Positions 7,439 to 16,418 of a stretch of DNA of 43,987 nucleotides are shown here, in pieces. The position numbers and the translations under genes were made by a program. The stretch comes from an uncultured Collinsella sp. (GTDB taxonomy: Bacteria > Actinomycetota > Coriobacteriia > Coriobacteriales > Coriobacteriaceae), in assembly GCA_902497065.1 (NCBI GenBank), contig CABVDH010000015.1:1-43987 (forward strand). Reading direction: 5' to 3'. The notes under the pieces are model-generated. The model saw only the letters and a program-made list of their open reading frames with translations, was not told where the DNA came from and did not search any database. Each line of letters opens with the position of its first letter. Position 1 is the stretch's first letter.

Positions 7439-8482
7439 TTACTCGAAGTATTGGAATTTGTTGGTCGAGAAGGCGAACGTTACGACGAAGCCTTCGCCGG
7501 GCTCGGATGCCGCGGTGACGTCGATGCCCATCTTGGAGCACAGGCGCGCCACCAGATAGAGACCGATGCCCGTTGCGCGCTTGGTGGTGCGGCCGTTGTC
7601 GCCGGTAAAGCCCTTCTCGAACACGCGCGGCAGGTCGGCCGCGCTCACGCCGCAGCCGTTGTCCGCGACGGTAAGCTCGATGCGCTCGCTCGCCAGGCCC
7701 TCGTCCAGCAACGCACCCGAAAACACGATCTTTGCGCCGTCCTCACGCGCATATTTAATGCTGTTCTGAATGAGCTGGCCCAGAATAAACTCGAGCCACT
7801 TCTCGTCGGTAAAGACCTCAAAGTCGAGGTTCTCGCACACCGGGGCCACGTGCGCCGCGATGAGCTCACGCGCGTTGGCTTTAATCGCGCCCGTCACCAA
7901 GGTTTTGAGATCCCAGCGGCGAATCAGGTAGTCGCGCTCCACGACTTCCGAGCGCGCATAGTACAGCGCCTGGTCGATATAGCGCTCCACGCGGGCAAGC
8001 TCGCGTGCCAGATCGTCCACGCGCGACAGGTCGTCTTCGCTACCGTCCAGGTTTTCCAAAATCAGATGGGCCGCCGCCAGGGGCAGCTTGGCCTCATGGA
8101 CCCAGCTCTCGATATAGTCGCGATAGTCATCGGTCTGACGGCGGCCTTCGGCAACCTCGTCGCAAGCGGCTTTGCCCACCCGGCGCAAGACCTCGTACTC
8201 GAGCTCGCCCTCGGCATAGGTCGGGCATTGCACCATCTCCTGCACCCATGCGGGACTCTCGAGCTCCTCGGCCGCACGCTCCAGCTGGCGCAGAAAACGA
8301 CGACGGCGCGCGTACTCGATCACGATGCCGAGCATACCAAAGATATAGGACACGCCGACCGCCACGACCACGATAGAAACGGGTGCGCCGGCGACCGTCA
8401 GCACAAAGCAGCTCAGCAGCACGCCGCACGTCCACACGGCGACGGGAAGCAGCGCGTCTTTAAAGAACTTGGCAAACGACAT
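7439..8482 (-). CDS. sensor histidine kinase, short intramembrane-sensing type
   Basis: A 347-residue kinase. Two membrane helices (about 12-31 and 36-57) are separated by only a few residues and there is no extracellular domain, as in the intramembrane-sensing kinases of the BceS group. The phospho-accepting helix has WVHEAKLPL with H129. ATPase boxes are NSIKYA (N), DNGCGV (G1), FEKGFTG (F) and GIGLYL (G2). It follows its response regulator by 9 bp in one operon. BceS-like kinases usually sense antimicrobial peptides through an adjacent ABC transporter, but none is present here, so the signal is unknown. Confidence 0.88.
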   Translation of the reverse strand: MSFAKFFKDALLPVAVWTCGVLLSCFVLTVAGAPVSIVVVAVGVSYIFGMLGIVIEYARRRRFLRQLERAAEELESPAWVQEMVQCPTYAEGELEYEVLRRVGKAACDEVAEGRRQTDDYRDYIESWVHEAKLPLAAAHLILENLDGSEDDLSRVDDLARELARVERYIDQALYYARSEVVERDYLIRRWDLKTLVTGAIKANARELIAAHVAPVCENLDFEVFTDEKWLEFILGQLIQNSIKYAREDGAKIVFSGALLDEGLASERIELTVADNGCGVSAADLPRVFEKGFTGDNGRTTKRATGIGLYLVARLCSKMGIDVTAASEPGEGFVVTFAFSTNKFQYFE

Positions 8483-8491
8483 AGCCGGCCC

Positions 8492-9163
8492 CTAGACCGA
8501 ATAGCCCTGGCCGCGGTGCGTGGTCAAATACCCCTTGATGCCGATTTTTTCGAGCGTGGTGCGCAGGCGGTTGATGTTAACGGTGAGCGTATTGTCGTCC
8601 ACGAAGGCGTCGGAGTCCCACAGGTCCCGCATGATGGCCGAACGCGAAACGATCTTGCCCGCGCGGCTCAGAAGCAGCGAGAGGATACGCAGCTCGTTTT
8701 TGGTGAGCTCGGTACTGGTGCCGGTTAGCGTGTTGGTGACCATGGAGCGTGCAAGGTCGAGCTCCAGTCCCTTGTGTACGAGCGTGCTGCGCTCGCCCGC
8801 CGCCGCGGTGCGACGCAGCAAGGCATTGATGCGCGCCACGAGCACACGGGCGCTATAGGGCTTGGGAACAAAGTCGTCCGCACCGAGCGTCATGGCCATG
8901 ACCTCGTCGATCTCGGTCGTGCGCGACGTGAGGACGATGATGGGAACCTCGGATTCGCGGCGAACCTCGTGGCAGATATGCTGGCCGTCCTTGACGGGAA
9001 GCGTGAGGTCGAGCAGCACCAGGTCGGGCGCGGCGGCGAGAATATCGCGCGAGACATGCTCAAACGATTCGCAGGCCTCGATTTCAAACCCGGCGCGGGC
9101 AAGGATGTCGATAAGCTCACGACGAATGGGCTCGTCGTCCTCAACGACATAGATCAGCGCCAT
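8492..9163 (-). CDS. OmpR-family response regulator
   Basis: A 223-residue regulator. Receiver domain: acidic pocket E8-D9-D10, phospho-acceptor D52 in LLDLTLP, and the later SR and KPY switch residues. A C-terminal winged helix ends in TVNINRLRTTLEKIG...RGQGYSV. Start 9163 is preferred over the upstream ATG at 9187 because GGGAGGAC precedes it. It is first in the operon with the sensor kinase and presumably activated by it. A possible -10 (CATAAT) lies in the 110 bp upstream. Confidence 0.92.
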   Translation of the reverse strand: MALIYVVEDDEPIRRELIDILARAGFEIEACESFEHVSRDILAAAPDLVLLDLTLPVKDGQHICHEVRRESEVPIIVLTSRTTEIDEVMAMTLGADDFVPKPYSARVLVARINALLRRTAAAGERSTLVHKGLELDLARSMVTNTLTGTSTELTKNELRILSLLLSRAGKIVSRSAIMRDLWDSDAFVDDNTLTVNINRLRTTLEKIGIKGYLTTHRGQGYSV

Positions 9164-9275
9164 GTGTCCTCCCATTTCGCGTAACATGCACCTTTCACAC
9201 CATTATGCCCACAGCGTCGCAGCGATACGACCCCGTGGGCACCTAATGTGACAAAAGCGTTCGGTAGTCTTGAGA

Positions 9276-9311
9276 GAAAATAGGGGCCGACCGGTCCTAA
9301 ACCGATCGGCC
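9276..9311 (-). terminator. terminator of the aminotransferase operon
   Basis: Stem GGCCGATCGGT / ACCGGTCGGCC with one mismatch and loop TTAGG, followed on the minus strand by CCCTATTTTCTCTC. It lies 22 bp past the aminotransferase stop. Confidence 0.8.
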
Positions 9312-9333
9312 TCATCACTTCGACCTCGAGCCT

Positions 9334-10464
9334 CTACTCGAGCGTACGCATGTATGCAGAGATGGCATCCAGGCCCTTCTGCAGGTCGTCGGTGTTATCG
9401 GAGTATGCATAGCCGATGCGCATGCTCTTGGGCTCCTCGAAGCAATCGCCCGGGGTGACGAGCGCGCCGGACTTCTTAATCATGTCGATGCAGAACGTCC
9501 TGGAGTCGATGTCGTAGTCGTAATACACGAGCGCGGTGGTACCCGCCTCGGGCTTAACGAACGACAGGTGCGGCTCGCTCTCGACCCACTTCTCCAGAAC
9601 AGCAAGGTTCTGACGGACGATGCGACGGCTGCGCTCAAGGATCACGGAAGCGTTGCCCAGAATCAGCTCCGCCACCGACTCGCTGAATATGCCGGCGGAA
9701 ATCAGGTTGTAGTCGCGATGCGAGAGCAGCGCGCGACGGAGCTCCGGGCTCTTGGTGACCGCCCAGCCCAGACGCAGGCCGGCGAACGACCAGACCTTGG
9801 ACATGGATGCGGTGACGATGGCCTTGTCGCACAGGTCGATCACGGACTCGGAGTACTCATCCGTCTGAGTAAGCAGACGGTAGACCTCGTCGCAGAGCAG
9901 CCACGCGTCGTGTTTGCGCGCGACCTCGACAATCGCCTTGAGCGTATCGGTGTCGAGCAGGGCGCCCGTGGGGTTGTCCGGGTTATTGATGCAGATGAGC
10001 TTGGTATCGTCGGTCACCAGGGCATCGAGCGCGTCGACGTCGACGTGGTAGCCGTTCTTGCGATCGAGCTGAAGGATATCGACCTTCGCGCCGCACATCT
10101 CGGGAATCGAGTAAAGCTGCTGGTAGGTGGGCTTGACGGAGACTACGTGATCGCCCGGTTCGACGAGCGTGGAAATAACCAGGGAGTTGGCACCGGTCGC
10201 GCCGTGCGTGGGCACGATATGCCCGGGCTCGACCGTCTTATAGAGACGCGCGACCCCCTCGAGGAAGCCGGGCTGCCCCTCGATGTCTCCGTAGGTGAAT
10301 CGGCGCGAGCACAGGCTATCGAGCCACGCCTTCTTGTCAGTGTTCGTATGCTCGAACAGCTGGTCGAGCGTGAGGGAGTAGACGCACGTCTCTGCAACGT
10401 TGTGGGTGCACTTGGTCTCCCACTCGTTCATCCACTGCTCGACGGCGAAATCCTTGATCTGCAT
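9334..10464 (-). CDS. class I/II PLP-dependent aminotransferase
   Basis: A 376-residue fold-type I aminotransferase. The substrate-binding NNPDNPTG loop is at 160-167, the pyridoxal aspartate in CDEVY (D192, Y195), and the Schiff-base lysine K223 in SMSKVWSFAGLRLGW. It lies 24 bp after the ornithine cyclodeaminase-like gene, so the two probably act on the same amino acid or imine. The substrate cannot be read from the sequence. It is not hisC, which lies in the his operon. A divergent PucR-type gene is the likely regulator. Confidence 0.85.
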   Translation of the reverse strand: MQIKDFAVEQWMNEWETKCTHNVAETCVYSLTLDQLFEHTNTDKKAWLDSLCSRRFTYGDIEGQPGFLEGVARLYKTVEPGHIVPTHGATGANSLVISTLVEPGDHVVSVKPTYQQLYSIPEMCGAKVDILQLDRKNGYHVDVDALDALVTDDTKLICINNPDNPTGALLDTDTLKAIVEVARKHDAWLLCDEVYRLLTQTDEYSESVIDLCDKAIVTASMSKVWSFAGLRLGWAVTKSPELRRALLSHRDYNLISAGIFSESVAELILGNASVILERSRRIVRQNLAVLEKWVESEPHLSFVKPEAGTTALVYYDYDIDSRTFCIDMIKKSGALVTPGDCFEEPKSMRIGYAYSDNTDDLQKGLDAISAYMRTLE

Positions 10465-10488
10465 TGTCGTTTCCTTTCCTTGACTTTC

Positions 10489-11520
10489 TTACAGCTCCAC
10501 CACGGTACCCAGCCCCGCCTCGACGGCGCGGTCGTAGGCGATTTTCGATGCCGAAAGGTCCTGAACGGCGATGCCCGACGTATCGAACACCGTCACCTGC
10601 TCGTCATCCGAGCGCCCCGTAGCCGCGCCGGCGATGACTTCGCCGAGCTCCGCTTTGATGTCCTCGGGCGTGATGGCGCCCTCGGCAACCGGAATCTCCA
10701 GCTCACCGGACGCGACCGATTGCTCGCGGTCGTCGACGTAAACAGCGGCACGGGCGACAAGCGCCGAGGCGAGCTCCTGCTTGCCGGGCATGTCGGCACC
10801 GACGCAGGAGATATGCGTACCAGGACGCACCCATGAATCGAGAATAATGGGCTTGGTCGCCGGCGTGATCGTCACGATGATGTCGGCCTCCGCCGCGGCA
10901 CCTTGGCCGTCAGCCGTCGCCTCGATGGAATAGGTGGATGCCTCGCGAGCATGCTCGCAGGCGCCCAAGATATGGGCGACCTCGCCTCGCATGCGCTCGA
11001 CGCGGGCCTCGGGCGCGGCATCGGAAACCGGCTCCCACACCTTGACCTCACTCACTTTGGGACAGGCGGCGAGGGCGCCCGCCACCATATAGATGCTCAT
11101 GTGGCCGGCACCCGCAACAAGCAGTTTGGACGCATCCGCCCGAGCCAGCCACTTGGCACCGAGCGCAGCGGCGGCACCGGTGCGAAGTCCAGTGACGGCG
11201 GAGGCATTGAGCAGCGCCAACGGCTCTCCCGTCGCGCTGTCGCACAGCAGCGTGGTGCCAAAGATCTCGGACAGCCCCTTTTTGGAATTCTGAGAGAACC
11301 AAGCAGTGAGCTTGAGACCGAAGAGGCCGCTTCCCGCCAACTCGCCCGAGCGGATATCCATATCGGCCACGCCGGGCTCGAACTGCTCATATACCATCGG
11401 CCACGCAACGCCCTTGCCCGTTGCCTTCTGGCGATATGCCTCCTCCACGGCAGCGATTGCATCCTCAATCGTCAGCACCTTGGAAACTTCCTCGGCCGAA
11501 AGCACCACCATCTGCCCCAT
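10489..11520 (-). CDS. ornithine cyclodeaminase / mu-crystallin family protein
   Basis: About 343 residues, an NAD(P)-dependent enzyme family that includes ornithine cyclodeaminase, alanine dehydrogenase and ketimine reductases. The conserved core is visible: LNASAVTGLRTGAAAALGAKWLA-type sequence, then the dinucleotide-binding turn VAGAGHM and, later, CVGADMPGKQEL. Two adjacent ATGs (11523 and 11520) follow GAGAGGAGCG; the second has better spacing. It is first in a two-gene operon with the aminotransferase. The precise substrate is undetermined; family members differ greatly. Confidence 0.85.
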   Translation of the reverse strand: MGQMVVLSAEEVSKVLTIEDAIAAVEEAYRQKATGKGVAWPMVYEQFEPGVADMDIRSGELAGSGLFGLKLTAWFSQNSKKGLSEIFGTTLLCDSATGEPLALLNASAVTGLRTGAAAALGAKWLARADASKLLVAGAGHMSIYMVAGALAACPKVSEVKVWEPVSDAAPEARVERMRGEVAHILGACEHAREASTYSIEATADGQGAAAEADIIVTITPATKPIILDSWVRPGTHISCVGADMPGKQELASALVARAAVYVDDREQSVASGELEIPVAEGAITPEDIKAELGEVIAGAATGRSDDEQVTVFDTSGIAVQDLSASKIAYDRAVEAGLGTVVEL

Positions 11521-11737
11521 CATCGCTCCTCTCAGCGAAAGCTTTACGTTGCCTCACTGTACGGTTTAGTAACGATGCCGCCAAGGATCATTTCTTGTTG
11601 GAATCTACAACGATTCTCAATCTGATTTTTCGTTCTATCAGCATGTATTTGAACTATTTCCCGCATCAACGGCATACGGATGTGCGATTATCCTATTTAT
11701 ACCTGTACTTATTGTAGTGATTTACAAGGTGATGTTG
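11521..11737. promoter_or_regulatory. divergent intergenic region between ocd-like operon and pucR
   Basis: 217 bp, clearly A+T-richer than the flanking genes. It must hold both promoters. A near-palindrome GTTGGAATCTACAACGATTC lies around 11610, and A+T-rich -10-like words occur near 11690 (CCTATTTATACC). No single promoter stands out. Confidence 0.45.
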
Positions 11738-12919
11738 ATGCTATACACCATCTCGGACTTCTCACGGGAATATGAGGGGTCGGTCCGTCTAATCGCCGGC
11801 AGCGATGGCGTCTCGCGTGCCGTCTCTGGCGTCGGGATCCTCGATTATGAACTTATGCCCGGCCTCAAGAACAAGTACCAGCGCGCCAACTTCAGCTCAG
11901 ACGAAATCGTCCTCAGCACCTTCCTCTATGCGAAGGACGACCCATACCTCATCACTGAAGCCGTGAAATACCTCGTCGCCAAGGGAACGAGCGGTCTTAT
12001 CATCAAAAACGTCCTGCACATCCCGATTCCCGACCAAGCCATCCGCTACGCCAACGCGCGGCACTACCCGGTCTTTCTCACGACCGACGACTCACTGTTC
12101 TTTGACAGCGTCATCTATGAGGTCAAACGGCATATCGAGCAGCTCGCGTCCATCGACTTCGCACAGCGCGAGATCGATGCCCTGAGGACAGACGTATCGC
12201 CCGAGTCCATCTGCCGACGCATCCGAGGCCTCAACCCGTCATTTCTGGACGAAGCGGTCGCCCTGTTCGCATCGTTTGCAGAGCCCCTCGACCCGCGTAC
12301 GTTTTTGCAAATCGAACGTCTCTGTGCAAAATCGACCCTCGCCGGATGCCACAACATGCTGGCACCCTATGACGGAGGATTGCTATTCGTAGCGACAAGC
12401 GACTCGGAGCAGACGCTCGATGTGGAGCGAATCGTGCAGGCGCTCACGGAGCTCATCGAGGCTAGCGGCATCGATGGCGGAGCGGAAGGGCTCGGCATCA
12501 GCGATATTCTGTTTGGAGACGAGGCGGTGGCGCAGGCGATCTCGCAGGCGATTTACGCACAGCGCCTATCTTGTCAACGAGCCGAGGGTCCCGTCCGCTA
12601 TACGCAGCTCGGCATCCTGAGAACCGTGATGCCTTTTGCGGAAACCCCGGAGATGCGATCGTTCTCGGAGGCGATTCTCTCGCCGATACGCGAGCACGAC
12701 AGCGAGCATGGCAGCGAACTGGAATCAACGCTCGCCGCATTCATCGAGAACGACCGACGTATCGAGCAAACCGCCAAGCAGACTGGCCAGCACCCGAACA
12801 CAATTCGATATCGCCTCGATAAGGTGACAGCTCTCACCGGACTGAGCTACAAATGCGCCCCGGAGATGGAGCAGCTGTCGCTCGCCTACGCAATCGAACG
12901 CGCTCGCTCACTTCAGTAA
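11738..12919 (+). CDS. PucR-family transcriptional regulator
   Basis: A 393-residue regulator. The N-terminal PucR domain (about 1-125) includes the characteristic LIIKNVLHIPIPDQAIRYAN-type stretch. The C-terminal HTH_30 lies around residues 345-385 (IEQTAKQTGQHPNTIRYRLD). ATG 11738 was chosen because AAGG sits 8-11 bases upstream; GTG 11717 and ATG 11732 are alternatives. It is divergent from the cyclodeaminase/aminotransferase operon, the usual position for a local activator responding to an amino-acid-like substrate. Target and ligand are inferred from position only. Confidence 0.88.
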   Translation: MLYTISDFSREYEGSVRLIAGSDGVSRAVSGVGILDYELMPGLKNKYQRANFSSDEIVLSTFLYAKDDPYLITEAVKYLVAKGTSGLIIKNVLHIPIPDQAIRYANARHYPVFLTTDDSLFFDSVIYEVKRHIEQLASIDFAQREIDALRTDVSPESICRRIRGLNPSFLDEAVALFASFAEPLDPRTFLQIERLCAKSTLAGCHNMLAPYDGGLLFVATSDSEQTLDVERIVQALTELIEASGIDGGAEGLGISDILFGDEAVAQAISQAIYAQRLSCQRAEGPVRYTQLGILRTVMPFAETPEMRSFSEAILSPIREHDSEHGSELESTLAAFIENDRRIEQTAKQTGQHPNTIRYRLDKVTALTGLSYKCAPEMEQLSLAYAIERARSLQ

Positions 12920-12937
12920 GCCCACCCCGCCTTGAGG

Positions 12938-13672
12938 TTAGGAGCGGCGGGCACGGAGCTTTTCGTAGCCTTCGGCGAAGAAGGCGACCGTGGCGGCGTC
13001 GGCCTCCGCAGCGTCCGTCTCGGTTGCGGGAACCACGCCGTGCTCGTCGCTCACCAGGAACAGCGCGCCCTTGAGTTGCGCGGGAATGTCTACGCGCGTG
13101 ACCGGGATGCCCTTGGTCTGGGCGAGCTGCTCGATGAGCGTCGCCGTGCCGCACAGGCACTCGTCCGCCGGCGCCACAAAGGCAAGCTCGCCGTTGTTGA
13201 CGGCGGCGAGCAACTCGGGCGCCACGCCGGTCTCGTCGGCCTCGGAGCGGGCCTCGGCGGAACGGGCACGCAGCGCCTTGGCCGACGTATCGGCGAGCGG
13301 CTCGTACTCCCCCACCGTCATGGCGGCGTTGCCGTTGATGTCGATCACCAGCATGAGTACGCCGTCGTGCGCAGTGTAATCGCCCTCGGCAAGCGACCAC
13401 TCAACGTGCTGTTTGGCCCAGCTGAGCATGTTATGGGTAAGCGGCTCGCCCTGCACCAGGCGCTCGGACAGTGCGCGAATGTGGCGGTTGAGCATGGGCA
13501 CCTTTTTATTGGACATGCGCCAACGGCAGACAAGCGCGGGCTTGTCGAGCGTAAACTTCTCGACCGCCTCCTGATTGGCGCAAAAGTCCTCGTACGCACG
13601 CTGATCCTCGGCATTGCCAAACAGCTCGGCATCATCAATCTGGGGCATGGTCATACCTTTCGTGTTAGTCAT
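12938..13672 (-). CDS. hypothetical protein (downstream of purH)
   Basis: Up to 244 residues, not recognised. It is soluble, with no signal peptide or membrane helix. It is acidic and Ala-rich towards the C-terminus and ends in a basic LRARRS. The middle (around GVLMLVIDINGNAAMTVGEYEPL, quoted in part) looks like a beta-rich core. Starts at 13672 (behind AGAGGA) and at 13648 (behind GAAAGG) are both plausible. It lies 82 bp after purH but beyond a clear terminator, so it is probably separately expressed. It is convergent with pucR. Confidence 0.7.
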   Translation of the reverse strand: MTNTKGMTMPQIDDAELFGNAEDQRAYEDFCANQEAVEKFTLDKPALVCRWRMSNKKVPMLNRHIRALSERLVQGEPLTHNMLSWAKQHVEWSLAEGDYTAHDGVLMLVIDINGNAAMTVGEYEPLADTSAKALRARSAEARSEADETGVAPELLAAVNNGELAFVAPADECLCGTATLIEQLAQTKGIPVTRVDIPAQLKGALFLVSDEHGVVPATETDAAEADAATVAFFAEGYEKLRARRS

Positions 13673-13686
13673 TCCGTCCTCTTATA

Positions 13687-13724
13687 CCAAAAAGACGGCC
13701 CTCCAAACGGAGCGACCGTCTTTT
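13687..13724 (-). terminator. purH terminator
   Basis: Stem AAGACGGTCGCTCC / GGAGGGCCGTCTT with loop GTTT, followed on the minus strand by TTTTTGG. It is 30 bp past the purH stop. Confidence 0.85.
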
Positions 13725-13753
13725 GCAGAGATTATTTTGTCCCAAGGCGGAAC

Positions 13754-15361
13754 TTAGTGGCGGAAATGCCTGGCGCCGGTAAAGACCATCGCAATACCAT
13801 GCTCATTGCAGGCCTGGATGCTCTCGTCGTCGCGCTGGGAGCCGCCGGGCTGAATGATGCAGGTCACGCCGTGTGCAGCAAGCACGTCGACATTGTCGCG
13901 GAACGGGAAGAACGCGTCGCTTGCACAGGCAAAGCCGCCCTTCTCCACGCCCTCGCGCTCGCAGAAGTCCTCGGCGCGCTCGCAGGCAAGCAGCGCAGAG
14001 TCAACGCGGTTAGGCTGACCCGGGCCCATGCCAATGCCGGCCTTGCCCTTGGAAACCAGGATGGCGTTGGACTTAACGCCCTTGCAGACCTTCCAGGCAA
14101 ACTCGAGCTCGGCCATCTCGGCGTCGGTGGGCTTGCGGTCGGTGGGGAACGTAAAGGTCGCGGGATCCTCGGTCACATGATCGACTTCCTGCACCAGCAT
14201 GCCGCCGTCGATGGAGCGCAGCTCCACCTGGGCGCCGTGGTCCACGCCGCCGGTGGCCAGCACGCGCAGGTTGGGGCGCTTGGCCATGCGCTCGAGCGCC
14301 TCGTCGGTGTAGCTCGGGGCGATGATAACCTCGACGAACTGCTTGTTCTGATCGGCAAAGTGCTCGACCAGCTCATAGGGAACCTCGCGGTTGCAGGCAA
14401 TGATGCCGCCGAAGGCGCTCTTGGGATCGCAGGCGAAGGCGCGGTCGTAAGCGGACGTAATGTCCTCGGCAACGGCGGAGCCGCAGGGGTTCTGGTGCTT
14501 GAGAATCACGCAGGCCGGCTCGTCGAACTCGCGGACCAGGTTCCAAGCGGCGTCGGCATCCAGATAGTTGTTGTAGCTGAGCGGCTTGCCCTGGATCTGC
14601 TCGGAGCCAACGAGCGGGAACTGCGAGCTCGCGGTGTTCTCGCAGCCCTCGGCAAAGCGGTAGACCGTGGCCTTCTGCTGAGGATTCTCGCCATAGCGCA
14701 GGTCGTCGACCTTCTCCAACGAAATCTCGAGCTTGGCAGAGGTATCCGCCACGTCGCTTGCCTGGGCGGCAAGCCAACGGGAGATAGCCGTGTCGTAGGC
14801 GGCGGTGGTCTGGTAGACCTTCACCTGCAGGCGACGACGGGTGGAAAGCGTGGTGCAGCCACCGGTCTCGTGCATCTCGGCCAGGACGGCATCATAGTCG
14901 GCCGGGTCGGAAATGACGGTAACGCTCGTGGCGTTCTTGGCGGCAGAGCGCAGCATGGAGGGGCCACCGATGTCGATGTGCTCGATGGCGTCCGCGAAGG
15001 TGACCTCGGGGTTGGCGACGGTCTTCTCGAACTCGTACAGGTTGACGACGACCAAGTCGATCAGCTTAATGCCGTGCTGAGCCGCCTCCTGCATGTGCTG
15101 CTCGGAATCGCGGCGGGCCAGCAGCGCGCCGTGGACCTTGGGGTGCAGGGTCTTAACGCGGCCGTCCATCATCTCGGGATAGCCCGTGAACTCCTCGATG
15201 GGGGTTACGGGAACGCCCGCGTCCTCGATGGCACGAGCCGTGCCGCCCGTAGAGATGATCTCGACGCCAAAGTCATCGACCAGCGTCCGTGCGAAATCGA
15301 CGACGCCCGTCTTATCGGTAACCGAGATCAACGCGCGTGCGATCTTCACATCAGATCCCAT
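13754..15361 (-). CDS. purH: bifunctional AICAR transformylase / IMP cyclohydrolase PurH
   Basis: A 535-residue enzyme for the last two steps of purine synthesis: formylation of AICAR with 10-formyl-THF, then ring closure to IMP. The N-terminal cyclohydrolase (about 1-145) begins KIARALISVTDKTGVVDFA and contains GYPEMMDGRVKTLHPKVHG and the DIGGPSMLRSAAKN stretch. The C-terminal AICARFT domain has LRYGENPQQKA, the KHQNPCG motif with the catalytic Lys-His, and ends FTGARHFRH. Length is normal. The start has an AGGAGGACTGC ribosome site. It also connects to the his operon, since HisF/HisH release AICAR. No other pur gene is adjacent. Confidence 0.97.
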   Translation of the reverse strand: MGSDVKIARALISVTDKTGVVDFARTLVDDFGVEIISTGGTARAIEDAGVPVTPIEEFTGYPEMMDGRVKTLHPKVHGALLARRDSEQHMQEAAQHGIKLIDLVVVNLYEFEKTVANPEVTFADAIEHIDIGGPSMLRSAAKNATSVTVISDPADYDAVLAEMHETGGCTTLSTRRRLQVKVYQTTAAYDTAISRWLAAQASDVADTSAKLEISLEKVDDLRYGENPQQKATVYRFAEGCENTASSQFPLVGSEQIQGKPLSYNNYLDADAAWNLVREFDEPACVILKHQNPCGSAVAEDITSAYDRAFACDPKSAFGGIIACNREVPYELVEHFADQNKQFVEVIIAPSYTDEALERMAKRPNLRVLATGGVDHGAQVELRSIDGGMLVQEVDHVTEDPATFTFPTDRKPTDAEMAELEFAWKVCKGVKSNAILVSKGKAGIGMGPGQPNRVDSALLACERAEDFCEREGVEKGGFACASDAFFPFRDNVDVLAAHGVTCIIQPGGSQRDDESIQACNEHGIAMVFTGARHFRH

Positions 15362-15638
15362 GCAGTCCTCCTGTCTGGTACGCCGCCGTGCTCTGTGAGT
15401 CGGTGATACGTCGATCTGCAGCGCTCGCGCAGCGGCATTGAAAATACTGATTCAATGTAGCGCATCGAGCGCATCGATGCACCCCGCAACGGGCGCATGT
15501 GCAGAAAAAGTTTGCGAGCGGAGGGGATGGGCACGGCACTGGGCACGGTGAGTTCATGGAACACAGGGGCACCATAATTTGATGCCAATGGCGTGGTAGA
15601 ACTGTGCTCGATATGCATCCGCAAAAGAAAGAGGCACC
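15362..15638. promoter_or_regulatory. divergent intergenic region purH / acetyltransferase
   Basis: 277 bp between divergent starts. Short self-complementary words occur (GCATCGAGCGCATCGATGC near 15463). A CATAAT at 15573 could serve the acetyltransferase. No purine-riboswitch core or PurR box was recognised. Confidence 0.4.
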
Positions 15639-16280
15639 ATGGTCTCGCGGGTTCTCTACCGACCGTTTGATACCGAAGACTTCGACGCCATCGCGCTGAT
15701 TCTGCAACAGCTTTGGCATAACAATTCGGATAACGATGAGTACAACCGCCTTGAGGCCGCGTGCGACCTCGCCTATTGCCTTTCGTCATCGACGTTTTCG
15801 CAGGTTGCGGTGATTGACGGCGAGGCGCGCGGCATTGCACTTGCACGCGCAGGACAGAACTCCGGCGTCACTATCAACGAGCATTGGATGGATACCGAAC
15901 GCGCGCTGCTATCGCAGATGCGTGAGCTGGAGCCTGATGCCTGCGCCGAGTATCTCTCGTTTGTGCGCGCAACCATCCGAACCAACAACCGCCTGCTCGA
16001 GAGCAGCCCGTTGCCGCACGACAACGAGGTCACGCTGCTTGCCGTGGATCGCGATGTCCATGGCCTGGGCGTTGGCACGGTTCTGCTCGATGCCGCGGTC
16101 TCGCACCTGTCCTCGCTTGGAGCGACGAGGGCGCACCTGTACACCGACTCCAACTGCTCGTGGAAGTTCTACGAGCTGCACGGCTTTAAGCGCACGGCCA
16201 CGCACCGCGCCAACCGCGAAGAGCGCCGTCACGACATGCCGCGCGAAAGCTTCCTCTACGAACTCGACCTAACAGCCTAA
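15639..16280 (+). CDS. GNAT-family N-acetyltransferase
   Basis: A 213-residue acetyl-CoA-dependent acyltransferase. The acetyl-CoA-binding motif A is VHGLGVGTVLLDAA (about residues 141-154), followed by the typical LYTDSNCSWKFYELHGFK segment (motif B). The N-terminal part is more divergent. The start has AGAGG just upstream. The acceptor (protein, small molecule or drug) cannot be told. It is transcribed alone, divergently from purH. Confidence 0.88.
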   Translation: MVSRVLYRPFDTEDFDAIALILQQLWHNNSDNDEYNRLEAACDLAYCLSSSTFSQVAVIDGEARGIALARAGQNSGVTINEHWMDTERALLSQMRELEPDACAEYLSFVRATIRTNNRLLESSPLPHDNEVTLLAVDRDVHGLGVGTVLLDAAVSHLSSLGATRAHLYTDSNCSWKFYELHGFKRTATHRANREERRHDMPRESFLYELDLTA

Positions 16281-16295
16281 ACCTGGCAGCCATAC

Positions 16296-16338
16296 CTAGT
16301 CATTTAGGAACGTTCCCAGTGATTAGTCGTTGGGGACA
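16296..16338. repeat. GGGGAC-type palindromic repeat, left of DUF2207 gene
   Basis: Contains TAGTCATTTAGGAACGTTCCCA followed by AGTCGTTGGGGAC. Read on the other strand, the first part matches 18491-18512 except at a few positions. The two copies thus flank the DUF2207 gene. Confidence 0.5.
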
Positions 16339-16357
16339 GCCTTCGTAGGTAGCGCAT

Positions 16358-16403
16358 AAAAATGGGATGGATCCGTCGGCAGTCGCCGGAGAAGATCCAT
16401 CCC
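16358..16403 (-). terminator. terminator of the DUF2207 gene
   Basis: A perfect 10-bp stem GGGATGGATC / GATCCATCCC followed on the minus strand by ATTTTTATG. It lies just past the DUF2207 stop. Confidence 0.85.
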
Positions 16404-16418
16404 AAAAATCAGAGCGCA

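Noticed and set aside
9334..10464. Second hisC
   Set aside because: Lacks the typical HisC signatures and is tied to an ornithine cyclodeaminase-like gene and a PucR regulator.
7364..10836. Long plus-strand frames opposite the kinase (7364-8728) and the aminotransferase (9568-10836)
   Set aside because: Antisense shadows; the minus-strand proteins have intact catalytic motifs.
12932..15406. 824-codon open frame opposite purH
   Set aside because: Shadow of a high-G+C gene; the purH frame has all family motifs and a ribosome site. The reverse frame has low-complexity His/Gly/Leu content.
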